Shown in pieces: positions 1 to 6,346 of a stretch of 9,914 nucleotides of DNA. A model generated the notes under the pieces. The model was not told where the DNA came from. It was given only the letters and a program-made list of their open reading frames with translations, and did not search any database. Origin of the DNA: Streptosporangiaceae bacterium (GTDB lineage Bacteria; Actinomycetota; Actinomycetes; Streptosporangiales; Streptosporangiaceae); contig JASHQP010000055.1 of NCBI GenBank assembly GCA_030039095.1, forward strand, positions 1-9,914, read 5' to 3'. Each line of letters starts with the position of its first letter. Position 1 is the first letter of the stretch. The position numbers and the translations under genes are program-made.

Positions 1-60
1 TAATGCTCGCTCGGTCGACAGGATGAAAAACCATAGCACTTCGACCTGAAGTTTGATCAG

Positions 61-96
61 GCCACCGAGCCCGGGTTCAGGGGCGCTCGAGGTGGC
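61..96. terminator. Imperfect hairpin downstream of the immunity gene
   Basis: GCCACC (61-66) pairs with GGTGGC (91-96), and GAGC (67-70) pairs with GCTC (85-88), leaving a two-base bulge. The hairpin lies 36 bp beyond the stop codon of the leftward gene that ends at 132, where a transcript would be expected to end. There is no T-run on the exit side, so it is only a candidate terminator. The rest of 1-131 shows no gene. Confidence 0.3.
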
Positions 97-131
97 GTCA
101 CACGCGCCCAAGCCCTGGCTGGGAAGTGAAG

Positions 132-407
132 TCACGAGTCCAGGGGCTGGCCGTACGGCCCCCACTTCTCCCGAAAATACCCGATGATCTTGCTAGCCTG
201 CGCATGACTCACCTCAACCAGCTCATCATCGAAGTCACTTCGCTGCCATTCCACTATTATTGGTGTAAAGCTCCAGCTAAAATCTCGCCGAAGGCCCTCG
301 TCGGTGAAGCCGTCGCCGTCAAATTCGAGCCGGCGCAGTAGTCCGTATGGTCTGTCGGCGCTTGTCTTGTGGTCGACAATGGCATAGAAAGTGATCTTGT
401 CGGGCAT
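132..407 (-). CDS. Small protein, probable immunity protein for the adjacent toxin
   Basis: This 91-residue soluble protein has no signal peptide or membrane segment. It starts with ATG only 5 bp after the stop of the RelA/SpoT-like toxin gene, and its weak Shine-Dalgarno AAAGG lies inside the last codons of that gene, so the two are probably translated together. It is mildly acidic, with clusters such as EFDGDGF and DFDDELVEVS, and has an aromatic-rich core with FSWSFTPIIVEW. Small actinobacterial proteins of this general pattern (FYAIVD, RxDFSW, IIxxWxR, FREKWG) are familiar to me beside polymorphic toxins, but I cannot name the family. The immunity role is inferred from its position directly downstream of a toxin domain. 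It could also be an unrelated small cytoplasmic protein. Confidence 0.6.
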   Translation of the reverse strand: MPDKITFYAIVDHKTSADRPYGLLRRLEFDGDGFTDEGLRRDFSWSFTPIIVEWQRSDFDDELVEVSHAQASKIIGYFREKWGPYGQPLDS

Positions 408-412
408 CTAGC

Positions 413-1501
413 TTAGCCTTTCGGGGAATAGTCTACGATGCCTGTTGCCTCTTCGGGGACAGCAATCCAGCGACACACTTCCCGCTGATACAAACGTAGC
501 TCGTGCCGCTCCTCGTCTTGCGTCAGGGGGCTGCGTAGCCGCTCATAGGAGCCGTGCGTGACCCCTTGCTTCGCGTGATAGCTCTCTGGGGTGTGGAACT
601 GTATCTCGAATCGCTGGCCTTCAGGTGTGACCCAGCGGGTGTTGATCCCTCGGTACTCCGGGTCGTCCCGCCAGTGATTTCTGCTGTAGACCATCCTGTA
701 TTCGCGCCCCTCCAGTCGCTGCTTCACGTCCCAGTATCCACCCACGTAGTTCGCGGACTCGAAACAAAACGTGTATCGTATCGCATCGGTGATTTGCCGT
801 ACCACTTCGCCCGGTGACTTATTGTGCTCGTGCTCGATCTTCTCAGCGACCTTTTCCTTGAGGCGCTCTTCGCCCTTGAGGCGATGCCCAAGGCCTTCGA
901 GCCAGCCGCCGTGGGTGTTCTCGCGTTCGGCTTCTCCCATGTGCTCGGTTAGCTTTTTTTCGCTTCTACTCACACCGGCTATGACGTCCCTGGTCTGTGC
1001 GTGCTGCTCGGGGTTTAGGTACTGGTTTCCGTCGCCTCGCCAGGATCCCGCAGGATCCCGGGTGCGGTCCACGGCCGCGGCTATGCGTTCGGCTGGCCAT
1101 CTGCGTACGTGGTCTGCCCAGGATTGGAGGAATCTGGGAACCTCGCTCCAATAGTTCCGTTTGATCGCGTCGGCCTCGCGATCCGGGTTTTTCGCGTCTT
1201 CGGGTTTTCGGAGTTCGCGGGCTTGGCTGGATTCCGGGCGATCACGGCTCAGCGAACTCGGGTGGCCCGGCGGCAGGTGCTCCAGGCGCTGCTGCAAGTC
1301 GGCCTTGGACCATCGCCCAGCGTCCGCTGGTGCCCTCTGGTCGCCGCGGTCAGGCGCCGCGGGTAAGTCCCTTGACCGGCCCGGTGCCTCGGTCAGGTCC
1401 GGCCGGTCGGGCACGGGCGGCTGGCCCGGCTGGTCGAGCGATCTCGGCACCGTCGGCTCCCTTCGCCGCGCACCCGTCCTGACATCGTAGACAACATGCA
1501 C
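413..1501 (-). CDS. Polymorphic-toxin C-terminal region with RelA/SpoT-like nucleotidyltransferase domain
   Basis: The 362-residue product from GTG has three parts. Residues 1-110 are proline- and arginine-rich, low-complexity sequence with LPPGHPSS at 76-83, a motif I associate with the linker before toxin domains in actinobacterial polymorphic toxins. Residues 110-230 are a charged helical region containing LKGEERLKEKV. Residues 235-350 match the RelA/SpoT synthetase pattern in order: DAIRYTF (239-245, strand with conserved D and R), YRGINT (283-288, in the place of the GYxSxH motif), FEIQFHTPES (298-307, in the place of E-I-Q-I-R-T), then H316 and YE (319-320). Related toxins transfer pyrophosphate to a nucleotide or to tRNA; the substrate here cannot be read. 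No signal peptide, WXG100 or repeat domain precedes it. The start has no good ribosome-binding site and the frame stays open upstream, so this may be a detached toxin cassette. An immunity candidate follows. GC content is visibly lower than in the neighbours. Confidence 0.62.
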   Translation of the reverse strand: MHVVYDVRTGARRREPTVPRSLDQPGQPPVPDRPDLTEAPGRSRDLPAAPDRGDQRAPADAGRWSKADLQQRLEHLPPGHPSSLSRDRPESSQARELRKPEDAKNPDREADAIKRNYWSEVPRFLQSWADHVRRWPAERIAAAVDRTRDPAGSWRGDGNQYLNPEQHAQTRDVIAGVSRSEKKLTEHMGEAERENTHGGWLEGLGHRLKGEERLKEKVAEKIEHEHNKSPGEVVRQITDAIRYTFCFESANYVGGYWDVKQRLEGREYRMVYSRNHWRDDPEYRGINTRWVTPEGQRFEIQFHTPESYHAKQGVTHGSYERLRSPLTQDEERHELRLYQREVCRWIAVPEEATGIVDYSPKG

Positions 1502-1524
1502 ATTCCGGTACGTGCTGGCGCGTG

Positions 1525-2157
1525 CTATTCGGCTTCCCCGTGGATTGTGTCGCGCAGACCGCGCAGGACGATGTCGAGGCCCTGTCCGAATTCCTGCTCC
1601 GGTGGCACCTCGCTGGCGTACTTGGCGGTCTCGGCGAGCATCGGATAGCCGGTGGCTGACAGCGCCGCGAGCGCGGTGGTGCCAGGCCCGCTCAGCGGGC
1701 CGAGATACTCCGCCTGCAGCGCTCCGATGATGTACGCCAGCAGGCAGCGGAACGCGATCACCCGCTGCTGACCCGTGAATCCCGCCTCGGTCAGCGCGCC
1801 GAGCATGGCTTCACCCCAGCGCCAGGAGTTGGGCGCGGCATGCCTGTGGGTGAGCAGCAGCGGGATGACGGCCGGATGTACTGCGGTCGCGCTTCGGGCA
1901 CTCTCCGCAAGCTCGGCGAGCCGGCGCTGCCATGGGAGGCGTCGTCTTTGCTCGGTATCGACATCGGCCAGGACGAGGTCGACTACCAGAAGCTCCAGAT
2001 CTTCGCGATCTCTTACGTACCTGTAGAGGGACATGGTGCCGATACCCAGCTGCGCGGCGACCGCGCGCATGGAAAGCCCGGCGACGCCGTCGCTGTCGAT
2101 CACGGCCAGCGCCGCAGCCGCGATCGTGGCGGTGGAGAGCGAGCGAGGACGCGGCAC
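1525..2157 (-). CDS. TetR family transcriptional regulator
   Basis: This 210-residue protein has a standard TetR N-terminus. Residues 8-28 form the first helix, and 29-48 form the helix-turn-helix (SMRAVAAQLGIGTMSLYRYV) with the usual LYRYVRDREDL continuation. The rest is an alpha-helical ligand-binding and dimer domain of the kind found in actinobacterial TetR/AcrR regulators. Length is normal. The start is GTG at 2157, with no clear Shine-Dalgarno; a −10-like TACAAT on the same strand lies 2 bp before it. The gene is divergent from a peroxiredoxin-like gene, and the 66-bp gap holds a perfect inverted repeat, so it most likely represses itself and that neighbour. The inducing ligand is unknown. 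Confidence 0.9.
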   Translation of the reverse strand: MPRPRSLSTATIAAAALAVIDSDGVAGLSMRAVAAQLGIGTMSLYRYVRDREDLELLVVDLVLADVDTEQRRRLPWQRRLAELAESARSATAVHPAVIPLLLTHRHAAPNSWRWGEAMLGALTEAGFTGQQRVIAFRCLLAYIIGALQAEYLGPLSGPGTTALAALSATGYPMLAETAKYASEVPPEQEFGQGLDIVLRGLRDTIHGEAE

Positions 2158-2160
2158 GAA

Positions 2161-2189
2161 TTGTAAGCGTACACACTACGCGTTACCGT
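2161..2189 (+). promoter_or_regulatory. Candidate promoter for the peroxiredoxin-like gene
   Basis: TTGTAA (2161-2166), a 17-bp spacer and TACCGT (2184-2189) make a reasonable vegetative-type promoter reading right toward the ATG at 2224. The −35 overlaps the left operator arm, and the predicted transcription start near 2196 lies just before the right arm, which fits repression by the divergent TetR protein. This is pattern matching only. Confidence 0.4.
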
Positions 2190-2210
2190 AGGAGTACATC
2201 GTACGCTTAC
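2163..2210. promoter_or_regulatory. Inverted-repeat operator, probable TetR site
   Basis: GTAAGCGTAC (2163-2172) is exactly repeated in inverted form as GTACGCTTAC (2201-2210), separated by 28 bp. Between them is a second, smaller inverted pair, CTACG (2176-2180) and CGTAG (2187-2191). The site sits in the gap between a TetR gene and its divergent neighbour, the classic location for a TetR operator. The wide spacing suggests either two TetR dimers or one dimer bound per arm. Confidence 0.6.
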
Positions 2211-2223
2211 GAGGGAGCGCTCC

Positions 2224-2832
2224 ATGAGAATCACCGTTGGCTCTTCCGTCACCGACCGCCAGCTTGGCACCGTCGCCGGCGCGACCGTCACCGTCCCAGA
2301 CCCCGACCGCATGCTCCACCTGCAGTTCCGCCGCTTCGCCGGATGCCCGGTCTGCAACCTGCACCTGCGGTCATTCGCCCGCCGGAACGGCGAAGTGCTG
2401 GACGCCCGGATCCGCGAGGTCGTGGTGTTCCACTCTTCGGCCGAGGAACTGCTGCCCCAGGTGAGGGACCTGCCGTTCGCAGTTGTCGCGGATCCCGGCA
2501 AGCAGCTTTACGAGGAGTTCGGTGTGGAGTCCGCCAAGCGGGCCCTGCTCGACCCGCGCGCCTGGCCGGCCATCGTGGGAGGGGTGCTGACCAGTCTGTG
2601 GGAGATCGTCCGCCACCGGCATCCCGCCCCGCCCGATCCACCGCAAGGCGGCCGGTTCGGACTCCCCGCCGACTTCCTGATTGCGAGCGACGGCTCGGTG
2701 CTCGCGGTGAAATACGGTCAGCACGCCAACGACCAGTGGTCGGTCGATGAGTTGCTGGTGCTGGCCCGGCGGGCGGACCAGACCAATGAGCGAGCGGACG
2801 CCAGGTCGGTCGGCGAGAGCCGCGCCACGTGA
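2224..2832 (+). CDS. Peroxiredoxin-like (AhpC/TSA-related) thioredoxin-fold protein
   Basis: This 202-residue protein has a thioredoxin-fold core with GCPVCNLHLR, giving the CPVC redox pair C41/C44, followed by IREVVVFHSSAEELL and PFAVVADPGKQLYEEFGVE. That order is typical of the AhpC/TSA-related peroxiredoxin-like family. The C-terminal third holds FLIASDGSVLAVKYGQHAND, the last strands of the fold. No signal peptide or membrane segment is evident, so it should act in the cytoplasm, probably reducing peroxides or serving as a thiol oxidoreductase. The ATG follows GAGGGAG (2211-2217) at good spacing. It is divergent from a TetR gene with an operator between them, so expression is probably induced when that repressor binds its ligand. 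Confidence 0.83.
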   Translation: MRITVGSSVTDRQLGTVAGATVTVPDPDRMLHLQFRRFAGCPVCNLHLRSFARRNGEVLDARIREVVVFHSSAEELLPQVRDLPFAVVADPGKQLYEEFGVESAKRALLDPRAWPAIVGGVLTSLWEIVRHRHPAPPDPPQGGRFGLPADFLIASDGSVLAVKYGQHANDQWSVDELLVLARRADQTNERADARSVGESRAT

Positions 2833-3032
2833 GCTGAGCGCCCGGACGACGTCCACAGCGGTGCTCGCCATCTGCGGATATACCGGTCGAGAAGCGTTGC
2901 TTCGCCGCCGCAGCTCGAGCAAACCCATGCGCCGGGCTAACCTTTCTATTACTCTCCCTTTACTCGAACACGCGTCAGGGCGGTCGCCTGGATCGCGGCG
3001 GAGGCGGGCTCGCCGGGAGCGAGGAGGGATCC

Positions 3033-4205
3033 ATGGTCGCGGACGACCTGCAGTTGCAGGCCGGCGCCCGCCTCCTGCACATCGGCCCGCACAAAACCGG
3101 CACAACCATGATCCAGGATGCCCTGCACCTGGCTCGCGAGCGGCTGGCAGCCCGGGGCGTCGTCTACCCGGGTACCGGCAGGCAGCCGCTGCAGGCGATT
3201 CTCGCGGTCACCGGCCAGCCGAGACTGTTTGGCGAGCCGGAGCCCGACATGGCCCACTGGGACTTACTGGTTCGCGAGGTAGCCGGCGCGCGCGACCAGC
3301 GCGTGGTGGTCAGCAGCGAGTTCCTCGCCGAGGCCAACGACGCCGCGGTCCGCCGAGTGGTCAGCGAGCTGGGCGGCCCCCGGGTACATGTTGTCGTGAC
3401 GCTGCGGCCGCTCAGCAGGATCCTGCCGTCGCAGTGGCAGCAGTACATGCAAAACGGCTACCGCTTTCCCTACCTGGAGTGGCTCGAGGGGATACTCGAG
3501 GACCCGCCCGATACGCCGACTCCAGGCTTCTGGCGTCGCCACCGTCATGACGAGCTCGTCGCGCGCTGGATGAAGGCGGGGCAGCAGGTCACCGTCGTCG
3601 TGGTGGACGATGGCGACCGGATGATGCTGCTGCGCACGTTCGAATCGATGCTGGGCCTGCCGCAGGGGTTCCTGATACCCGGCCAGAATGCCGCGAACCG
3701 ATCCCTCACTCTCGCGGAAGCAGAGGTCGTGCGGCTGCTCAACGTGGAATTCGGGCGCAGGAAATGGCCGAGCCGCAACTATGCCAGGTTTGTACGGTAC
3801 GGCGCCGTCCAGCAGTTGAAGACGCGCCAGCCGCGGCCGGGGGAGCCGCGGATCGCGACTCCTGTGTGGGCACTGAAGCGGGCGACCGAGATTGGTGCCG
3901 AGATGGCGGAGAACATCGCGGCGCTCGGCGTGCGGGTCATCGGTGACCTTTCCTCCCTGAGCGATCCGCCGGAGACAGACACCGAACCCGCGCCGCCGAT
4001 GCTCCCGGCCGACGCTGCCGTCCAGGCAATCGTCGGCGCATTGCGCGCGGGAGGCGTGGCCGGCCCGAAGACCGCGGACCCGCTGAGCGACGTCGATGCC
4101 CGGAGCATGACGCGAGCGCTGGCGCGGCGCGGCCGGCAGCGCATGCAGCGCACGCTCAGTCTGCGCAGGGCACTGGGTGGACAAAAAACGCCACGCTCGA
4201 ATTAG
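3033..4205 (+). CDS. Sulfotransferase-family protein
   Basis: This 390-residue protein opens with LLHIGPHKTGTT (residues 14-25), the PAPS 5'-phosphate loop of the sulfotransferase superfamily. SSEF (94-97) follows, then VTLRPLSRILPSQWQ (122-136), which carries the arginine and serine expected to bind the PAPS 3'-phosphate. The C-terminal 70 residues are alanine- and arginine-rich and look disordered. The enzyme should move a sulfuryl group from PAPS to a sugar, lipid or small molecule; the acceptor cannot be read. The ATG follows GAGGAGGG at 3021-3028, a strong ribosome-binding site. No glycosyltransferase or PAPS-synthesis gene lies next to it, so it appears to be transcribed alone. The 200 bp before it contain no ORF I would support. 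Confidence 0.8.
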   Translation: MVADDLQLQAGARLLHIGPHKTGTTMIQDALHLARERLAARGVVYPGTGRQPLQAILAVTGQPRLFGEPEPDMAHWDLLVREVAGARDQRVVVSSEFLAEANDAAVRRVVSELGGPRVHVVVTLRPLSRILPSQWQQYMQNGYRFPYLEWLEGILEDPPDTPTPGFWRRHRHDELVARWMKAGQQVTVVVVDDGDRMMLLRTFESMLGLPQGFLIPGQNAANRSLTLAEAEVVRLLNVEFGRRKWPSRNYARFVRYGAVQQLKTRQPRPGEPRIATPVWALKRATEIGAEMAENIAALGVRVIGDLSSLSDPPETDTEPAPPMLPADAAVQAIVGALRAGGVAGPKTADPLSDVDARSMTRALARRGRQRMQRTLSLRRALGGQKTPRSN

Positions 4206-4354
4206 CTCGGGACCAGCCGGTACTGGCGGCCCTGCCGGAACGCGACCGTCGCGACCTCACCTGCTTGCTCTGACCCTGACCCCGGGCGCGGTGACGGTCC
4301 CGGCGGCCGCGGGCCTGCCAGATGCCGTAGTCCTGGCCACAGCCGCCGGAACCG

Positions 4355-4390
4355 CCATGCTGGTCACCTGAGTGGCCAGGTCGGGATCAG
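4355..4390. repeat. 36-bp direct repeat, original copy (3' end of the transporter gene)
   Basis: This segment covers the last codons, the stop codon and the 3' flank of the leftward SatP-type gene. It begins CCATGCTGGTCACCTG and ends GGTCGGGATCAG on the plus strand. An exact second copy lies at 4749-4784 inside the same gene. The flanks on both sides differ between copies, so the duplication is exactly 36 bp. Confidence 0.95.
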
Positions 4391-5041
4391 GTCCCTGCCG
4401 AAGGTGGCGTTGGTGACGTGAGCGAAAGCGACGTACCAGGCGGCAACGCCGCACGTGATGCCGACGTATCCGGCGATGGGCAGCAGCGAGGACGACGCGA
4501 TGCCGAGCTCGGCAAGGACCAGTAGCAGGTAGGTCGCGGTCAGGGTGACGAACACGCTCAGCACCGCGACGTTGGTCCTCAGCGCGGCGATCGTCATGTA
4601 GAACGTGAAGATCAGCCACCCGAGCAGGTACAGGCCCACGGCGTTGCCAGCGGCCGACGGCAAGTGCGGGGCGATGAAGTAGACGAGGAAGAAGTACGAC
4701 AGCCAGAAGCCGCCACCGTATGAGCAGAACGCCACGGCGGCGAAGGTCCCATGCTGGTCACCTGAGTGGCCAGGTCGGGATCAGTCGCCACGGCGGAACG
4801 CCCACAGGCCCGCCAGCAACTGGACCAGCCCGCCGTAGAAGATCGCGAGGCCCAGGACCATCGGCGTCGACGTCGTACCGCCGAAGAAGCCGGCGTTAGT
4901 GCAGGACAGGACGAACGTGGTCATCGCAAAGCCGGCGATCCCGACCGGGATCGGATCGGCGATGGCTGGCGGACGAGCTAGCTGCTGGGTGTTCGTGCGA
5001 CCATCTGTGCTCAGGTTCTCCGAGACGTCGCCTACAGACAT
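4364..5041 (-). pseudogene. SatP / GPR1-FUN34-YaaH acetate transporter, split by an internal TGA
   Basis: The N-terminal part (5041 to 4784) reads DPIPVGIAGFAMTTFVLS, a variant of the family signature NPAPLGL-x-G-F, then a second membrane helix ending AGLWAFRRGD. The C-terminal part (from 4747) resumes with TFAAVAFCSYGGGFWLS and supplies four further helices ending PTWPLR. The family has six helices and takes up acetate and related carboxylates with protons. The halves are in the same frame, separated by 36 bp that begin with TGA; removing those bases restores about 213 continuous residues, the normal family length. The extra bases copy the gene's own 3' end. ATG 5041 has a strong GAGGAGG site, and a MarR-type operator lies 35 bp upstream. 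The C-terminal half could restart at GTG 4735, but no ribosome-binding site is visible there. A sequencing or assembly error remains possible. Confidence 0.85.
4749..4784. repeat. 36-bp direct repeat, inserted copy within the transporter gene
   Basis: This is an exact copy of 4355-4390, in the same orientation, placed between the second and third membrane helices of the SatP-type gene. It introduces the TGA at 4783-4781. The insertion is a multiple of three, so the reading frame is otherwise kept. Confidence 0.95.
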
Positions 5042-5075
5042 TTGGCGCCTCCTCGTTTGACGCCAGGAGTTTTTC

Positions 5076-5090
5076 TATCGTAGCACGATA
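5076..5090. promoter_or_regulatory. MarR-type operator, box 1 (before the transporter gene)
   Basis: TATCGT-AGC-ACGATA is a palindrome with 6-bp arms, 35 bp upstream of the transporter ATG. It shares its arms with boxes 2 and 3 near the marR gene. The family of sites is confined to this part of the window and surrounds a MarR regulator, so it is probably bound by that protein. Confidence 0.75.
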
Positions 5091-5103
5091 TAAATTTAGG
5101 CTG

Positions 5104-5571
5104 TCAGCGAGGTATGAAGAAGGATTCTCTTGTGTCGCGGGGGCGGCTGTCCGCAAGCCTGGACGCAGCTTTCATCGCCGAGGCTTTCATCGCCGAGCTG
5201 GCCCTCATCGCGGCCGGGATCATTATCGCCATCGCCGGGGCGGTGGCCACGAGTGCGGCGCCTGCGCGTGCGGCGCCTGCGCGCCCGGCGCATGCCGCTG
5301 CAGGCGCCGGGCATGCGCCTCTTCTGCCGTTGCCGGCCGTCACTGCGGCCACCGCAATCAGTGCGAGGCCTACCAGCAGAGCCAGCAGCAGCCAGACGCG
5401 CTCCCAGCTCAGGCGCTGCCAACCCGCCCGGATCCTCTCCCGAACCGGCATCTCCTCGCCGGTGGTGAGCCGGGTGAACGTGGCCAAAAGCCGCGCCAGT
5501 CCCGGATCCGAAGCGGACAGCCGGTGCTCGATGTCGGCCAGCTCCCGCTGGTCGTGCGCACTCAGGGTCAT
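5104..5571 (-). CDS. DUF3040 family membrane protein
   Basis: Starting at ATG 5571, the 155-residue protein begins MTLSAHDQRELADIEHRL, the hallmark of DUF3040, followed by SDPGLARLL. A clear membrane helix lies at about 60-79, and a second weaker hydrophobic stretch (ALVATAPAMAIMIPAAM) at about 105-122. The function of DUF3040 proteins is unknown; they are small actinobacterial membrane proteins. I chose this start, not the longer frame reaching 5631, because the extra residues would translate the operator at 5599-5613 and because GTGGAG lies at proper spacing before 5571. The alanine-rich C-terminal half contains two 15-bp tandem duplications, and its tail is longer than usual for the family. 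The gene is divergent from marR, and its promoter region carries box 2. Confidence 0.78.
   Translation of the reverse strand: MTLSAHDQRELADIEHRLSASDPGLARLLATFTRLTTGEEMPVRERIRAGWQRLSWERVWLLLALLVGLALIAVAAVTAGNGRRGACPAPAAACAGRAGAARAGAALVATAPAMAIMIPAAMRASSAMKASAMKAASRLADSRPRDTRESFFIPR
5168..5197. repeat. 15-bp tandem duplication in the DUF3040 gene
   Basis: GCTTTCATCGCCGAG occurs twice end to end (5168-5182 and 5183-5197). On the coding (minus) strand this gives SAMKA-SAMKA in the C-terminal tail. Being a multiple of three it preserves the frame. Confidence 0.9.
5253..5282. repeat. Second 15-bp tandem duplication in the DUF3040 gene
   Basis: GTGCGGCGCCTGCGC occurs twice end to end (5253-5267 and 5268-5282). 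It encodes an Ala/Gly/Arg repeat on the minus strand. Immediately to the right, GCCCGGCGC (5283-5291) and GCGCCGGGC are inverted copies that could form a hairpin. Confidence 0.9.
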
Positions 5572-5598
5572 CGCGGAACTCCACTCTCTGAGAAAATC

Positions 5599-5613
5599 TA
5601 TCGTAACACGATA
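5599..5613. promoter_or_regulatory. MarR-type operator, box 2 (before the DUF3040 gene)
   Basis: TATCGT-AAC-ACGATA has the same arms as box 1. It lies 27 bp upstream of the DUF3040 ATG at 5571, in the gap shared with the divergent marR gene. Its position is suited to repress leftward transcription. Confidence 0.78.
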
Positions 5614-5655
5614 TAACCTTCGACGGCGCACAGGCCGTGACCGACTGCCTGATGT

Positions 5656-5672
5656 ATATCGTTACACGATAT
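5656..5672. promoter_or_regulatory. MarR-type operator, box 3 (before marR)
   Basis: ATATCGT-TAC-ACGATAT is a palindrome with 7-bp arms, the longest of the five. It lies about 100 bp upstream of the proposed marR start and 58 bp (centre to centre) from box 2. A −10-like TATGTT overlaps its right edge, which fits negative autoregulation. Confidence 0.78.
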
Positions 5673-5775
5673 GTTAGGCTCGACAGCCTGATCAGGCCTG
5701 GTGTGCCGCGGACAGTGCGCAGCAGCAGCCTGCCCAACGGCAGCCGAGACGGCGCCCCGAGCCGAGGAAGGTGAC

Positions 5776-6177
5776 GTGCTGCAGCAAAAGGATTTCGAGC
5801 ATCTGCTGTCGTGCCGCAGCAGCCTGTGCCGGTTCCAGCGATGGAGCGAAGATCAGGCTCGCGATGCCGGACTGACCCACGGGCAGCATCAGCTGCTGGT
5901 CGCGGTCAAAGGGCATTCCGGCCACGAGCCGCCGACTGTGCGCGACATCGCGGGCTACCTGCTGCTGAGGCATCACAGCACGGTTGAGCTCGTGGACCGG
6001 GCGGAGACGGCCGGCCTGGTGCGGCGGGTGCCCGATCCCAGCGACGGCCGACTCGTGCGGATCCGGCTGACCGCCAAAGGCGGGCGCATCCTGAACAGGC
6101 TCACCCCCGCTCACCTGGTGGAGCTGCACAGCCTTGCGGCGGTCCTGGACGAACTCGTTGCCGGGGCGAGCGCCTGA
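5776..6177 (+). CDS. MarR family transcriptional regulator
   Basis: From GTG 5776 the protein has 133 residues. It shows the MarR order: a dimer helix with LLSCRSSLCRFQRWSEDQAR, then AGLTHGQHQLLVAVKGH, the recognition region DIAGYLLLRHHSTVELVDRAE, the wing VRRVPDPSDGRLVRIRLT, and a C-terminal dimer helix. The wing's DxxDGR pattern and the RHHSTVELVDR helix are typical of an actinobacterial MarR subgroup. I preferred 5776 over the longer frame from 5701 because GAGGAAG (5764-5770) sits just before it and the extra residues look non-coding. Five ATCGTnnnACGAT palindromes surround it, so it likely represses itself, the DUF3040 gene, the transporter gene and the downstream small-ORF transcript. 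The ligand is unknown; a carboxylate or phenolic compound is possible. Confidence 0.9.
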   Translation: MLQQKDFEHLLSCRSSLCRFQRWSEDQARDAGLTHGQHQLLVAVKGHSGHEPPTVRDIAGYLLLRHHSTVELVDRAETAGLVRRVPDPSDGRLVRIRLTAKGGRILNRLTPAHLVELHSLAAVLDELVAGASA

Positions 6178-6284
6178 GGCAGGCAGGCACTCCCCGGGGC
6201 CGATCGATGAACCCGGACACCCGCTCGAGCCGCACGTCGCCAACCTCGGCGCCGTGCACCTGATGTGCTGCGTCGGGTCAATAG

Positions 6285-6297
6285 ATCGTGTCACGAT
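6285..6297. promoter_or_regulatory. MarR-type operator, box 4 (upstream of the small-ORF promoter)
   Basis: ATCGTG-T-CACGAT is a perfect 13-bp palindrome, 18 bp upstream of the −35 TTGACT. A further half-site ATCGT lies at 6309-6313. With box 5 it brackets the promoter at 6316-6343. Confidence 0.78.
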
Positions 6298-6315
6298 ATA
6301 TTGTCGAGATCGTCT

Positions 6316-6343
6316 TTGACTCTCAGCTATTTTGTTCTACACT
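6316..6343 (+). promoter_or_regulatory. Promoter for the small-ORF transcript
   Basis: TTGACT (6316-6321), 16-bp spacer, TACACT (6338-6343) is the best vegetative-type promoter in the window and sits in an AT-rich patch. The expected transcription start near 6350 falls inside box 5, with box 4 upstream. This is a textbook repression geometry for the nearby MarR. Confidence 0.65.
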
Positions 6344-6346
6344 TAC

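Noticed and set aside
126..341. Plus-strand open frame opposite the immunity gene
   Set aside because: It has no ribosome-binding site and is the antisense of a better-supported gene that pairs with the toxin.
1932..2750. Long plus-strand frame across the TetR/peroxiredoxin region
   Set aside because: Extremely arginine- and proline-rich, crosses the divergent promoter region, and overlaps two genes with clear family motifs.
3264..4184. Long minus-strand frame opposite the sulfotransferase gene
   Set aside because: It is a high-GC shadow with His/Arg/Pro-rich composition; the plus strand carries the PAPS-binding motifs and a strong ribosome-binding site.
4177..4371. Plus-strand frame following the sulfotransferase gene
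   Set aside because: No ribosome-binding site, low-complexity composition, and it overlaps both the end of the sulfotransferase gene and the 3' end of the transporter gene.
5572..5631. N-terminal extension of the DUF3040 protein
   Set aside because: The extra residues would be translated from operator box 2; the family begins at the later ATG, which has its own ribosome-binding site.
5701..5775. N-terminal extension of the MarR protein
   Set aside because: The extra Cys/Ala-rich residues do not match the family and GAGGAAG supports the start at 5776.
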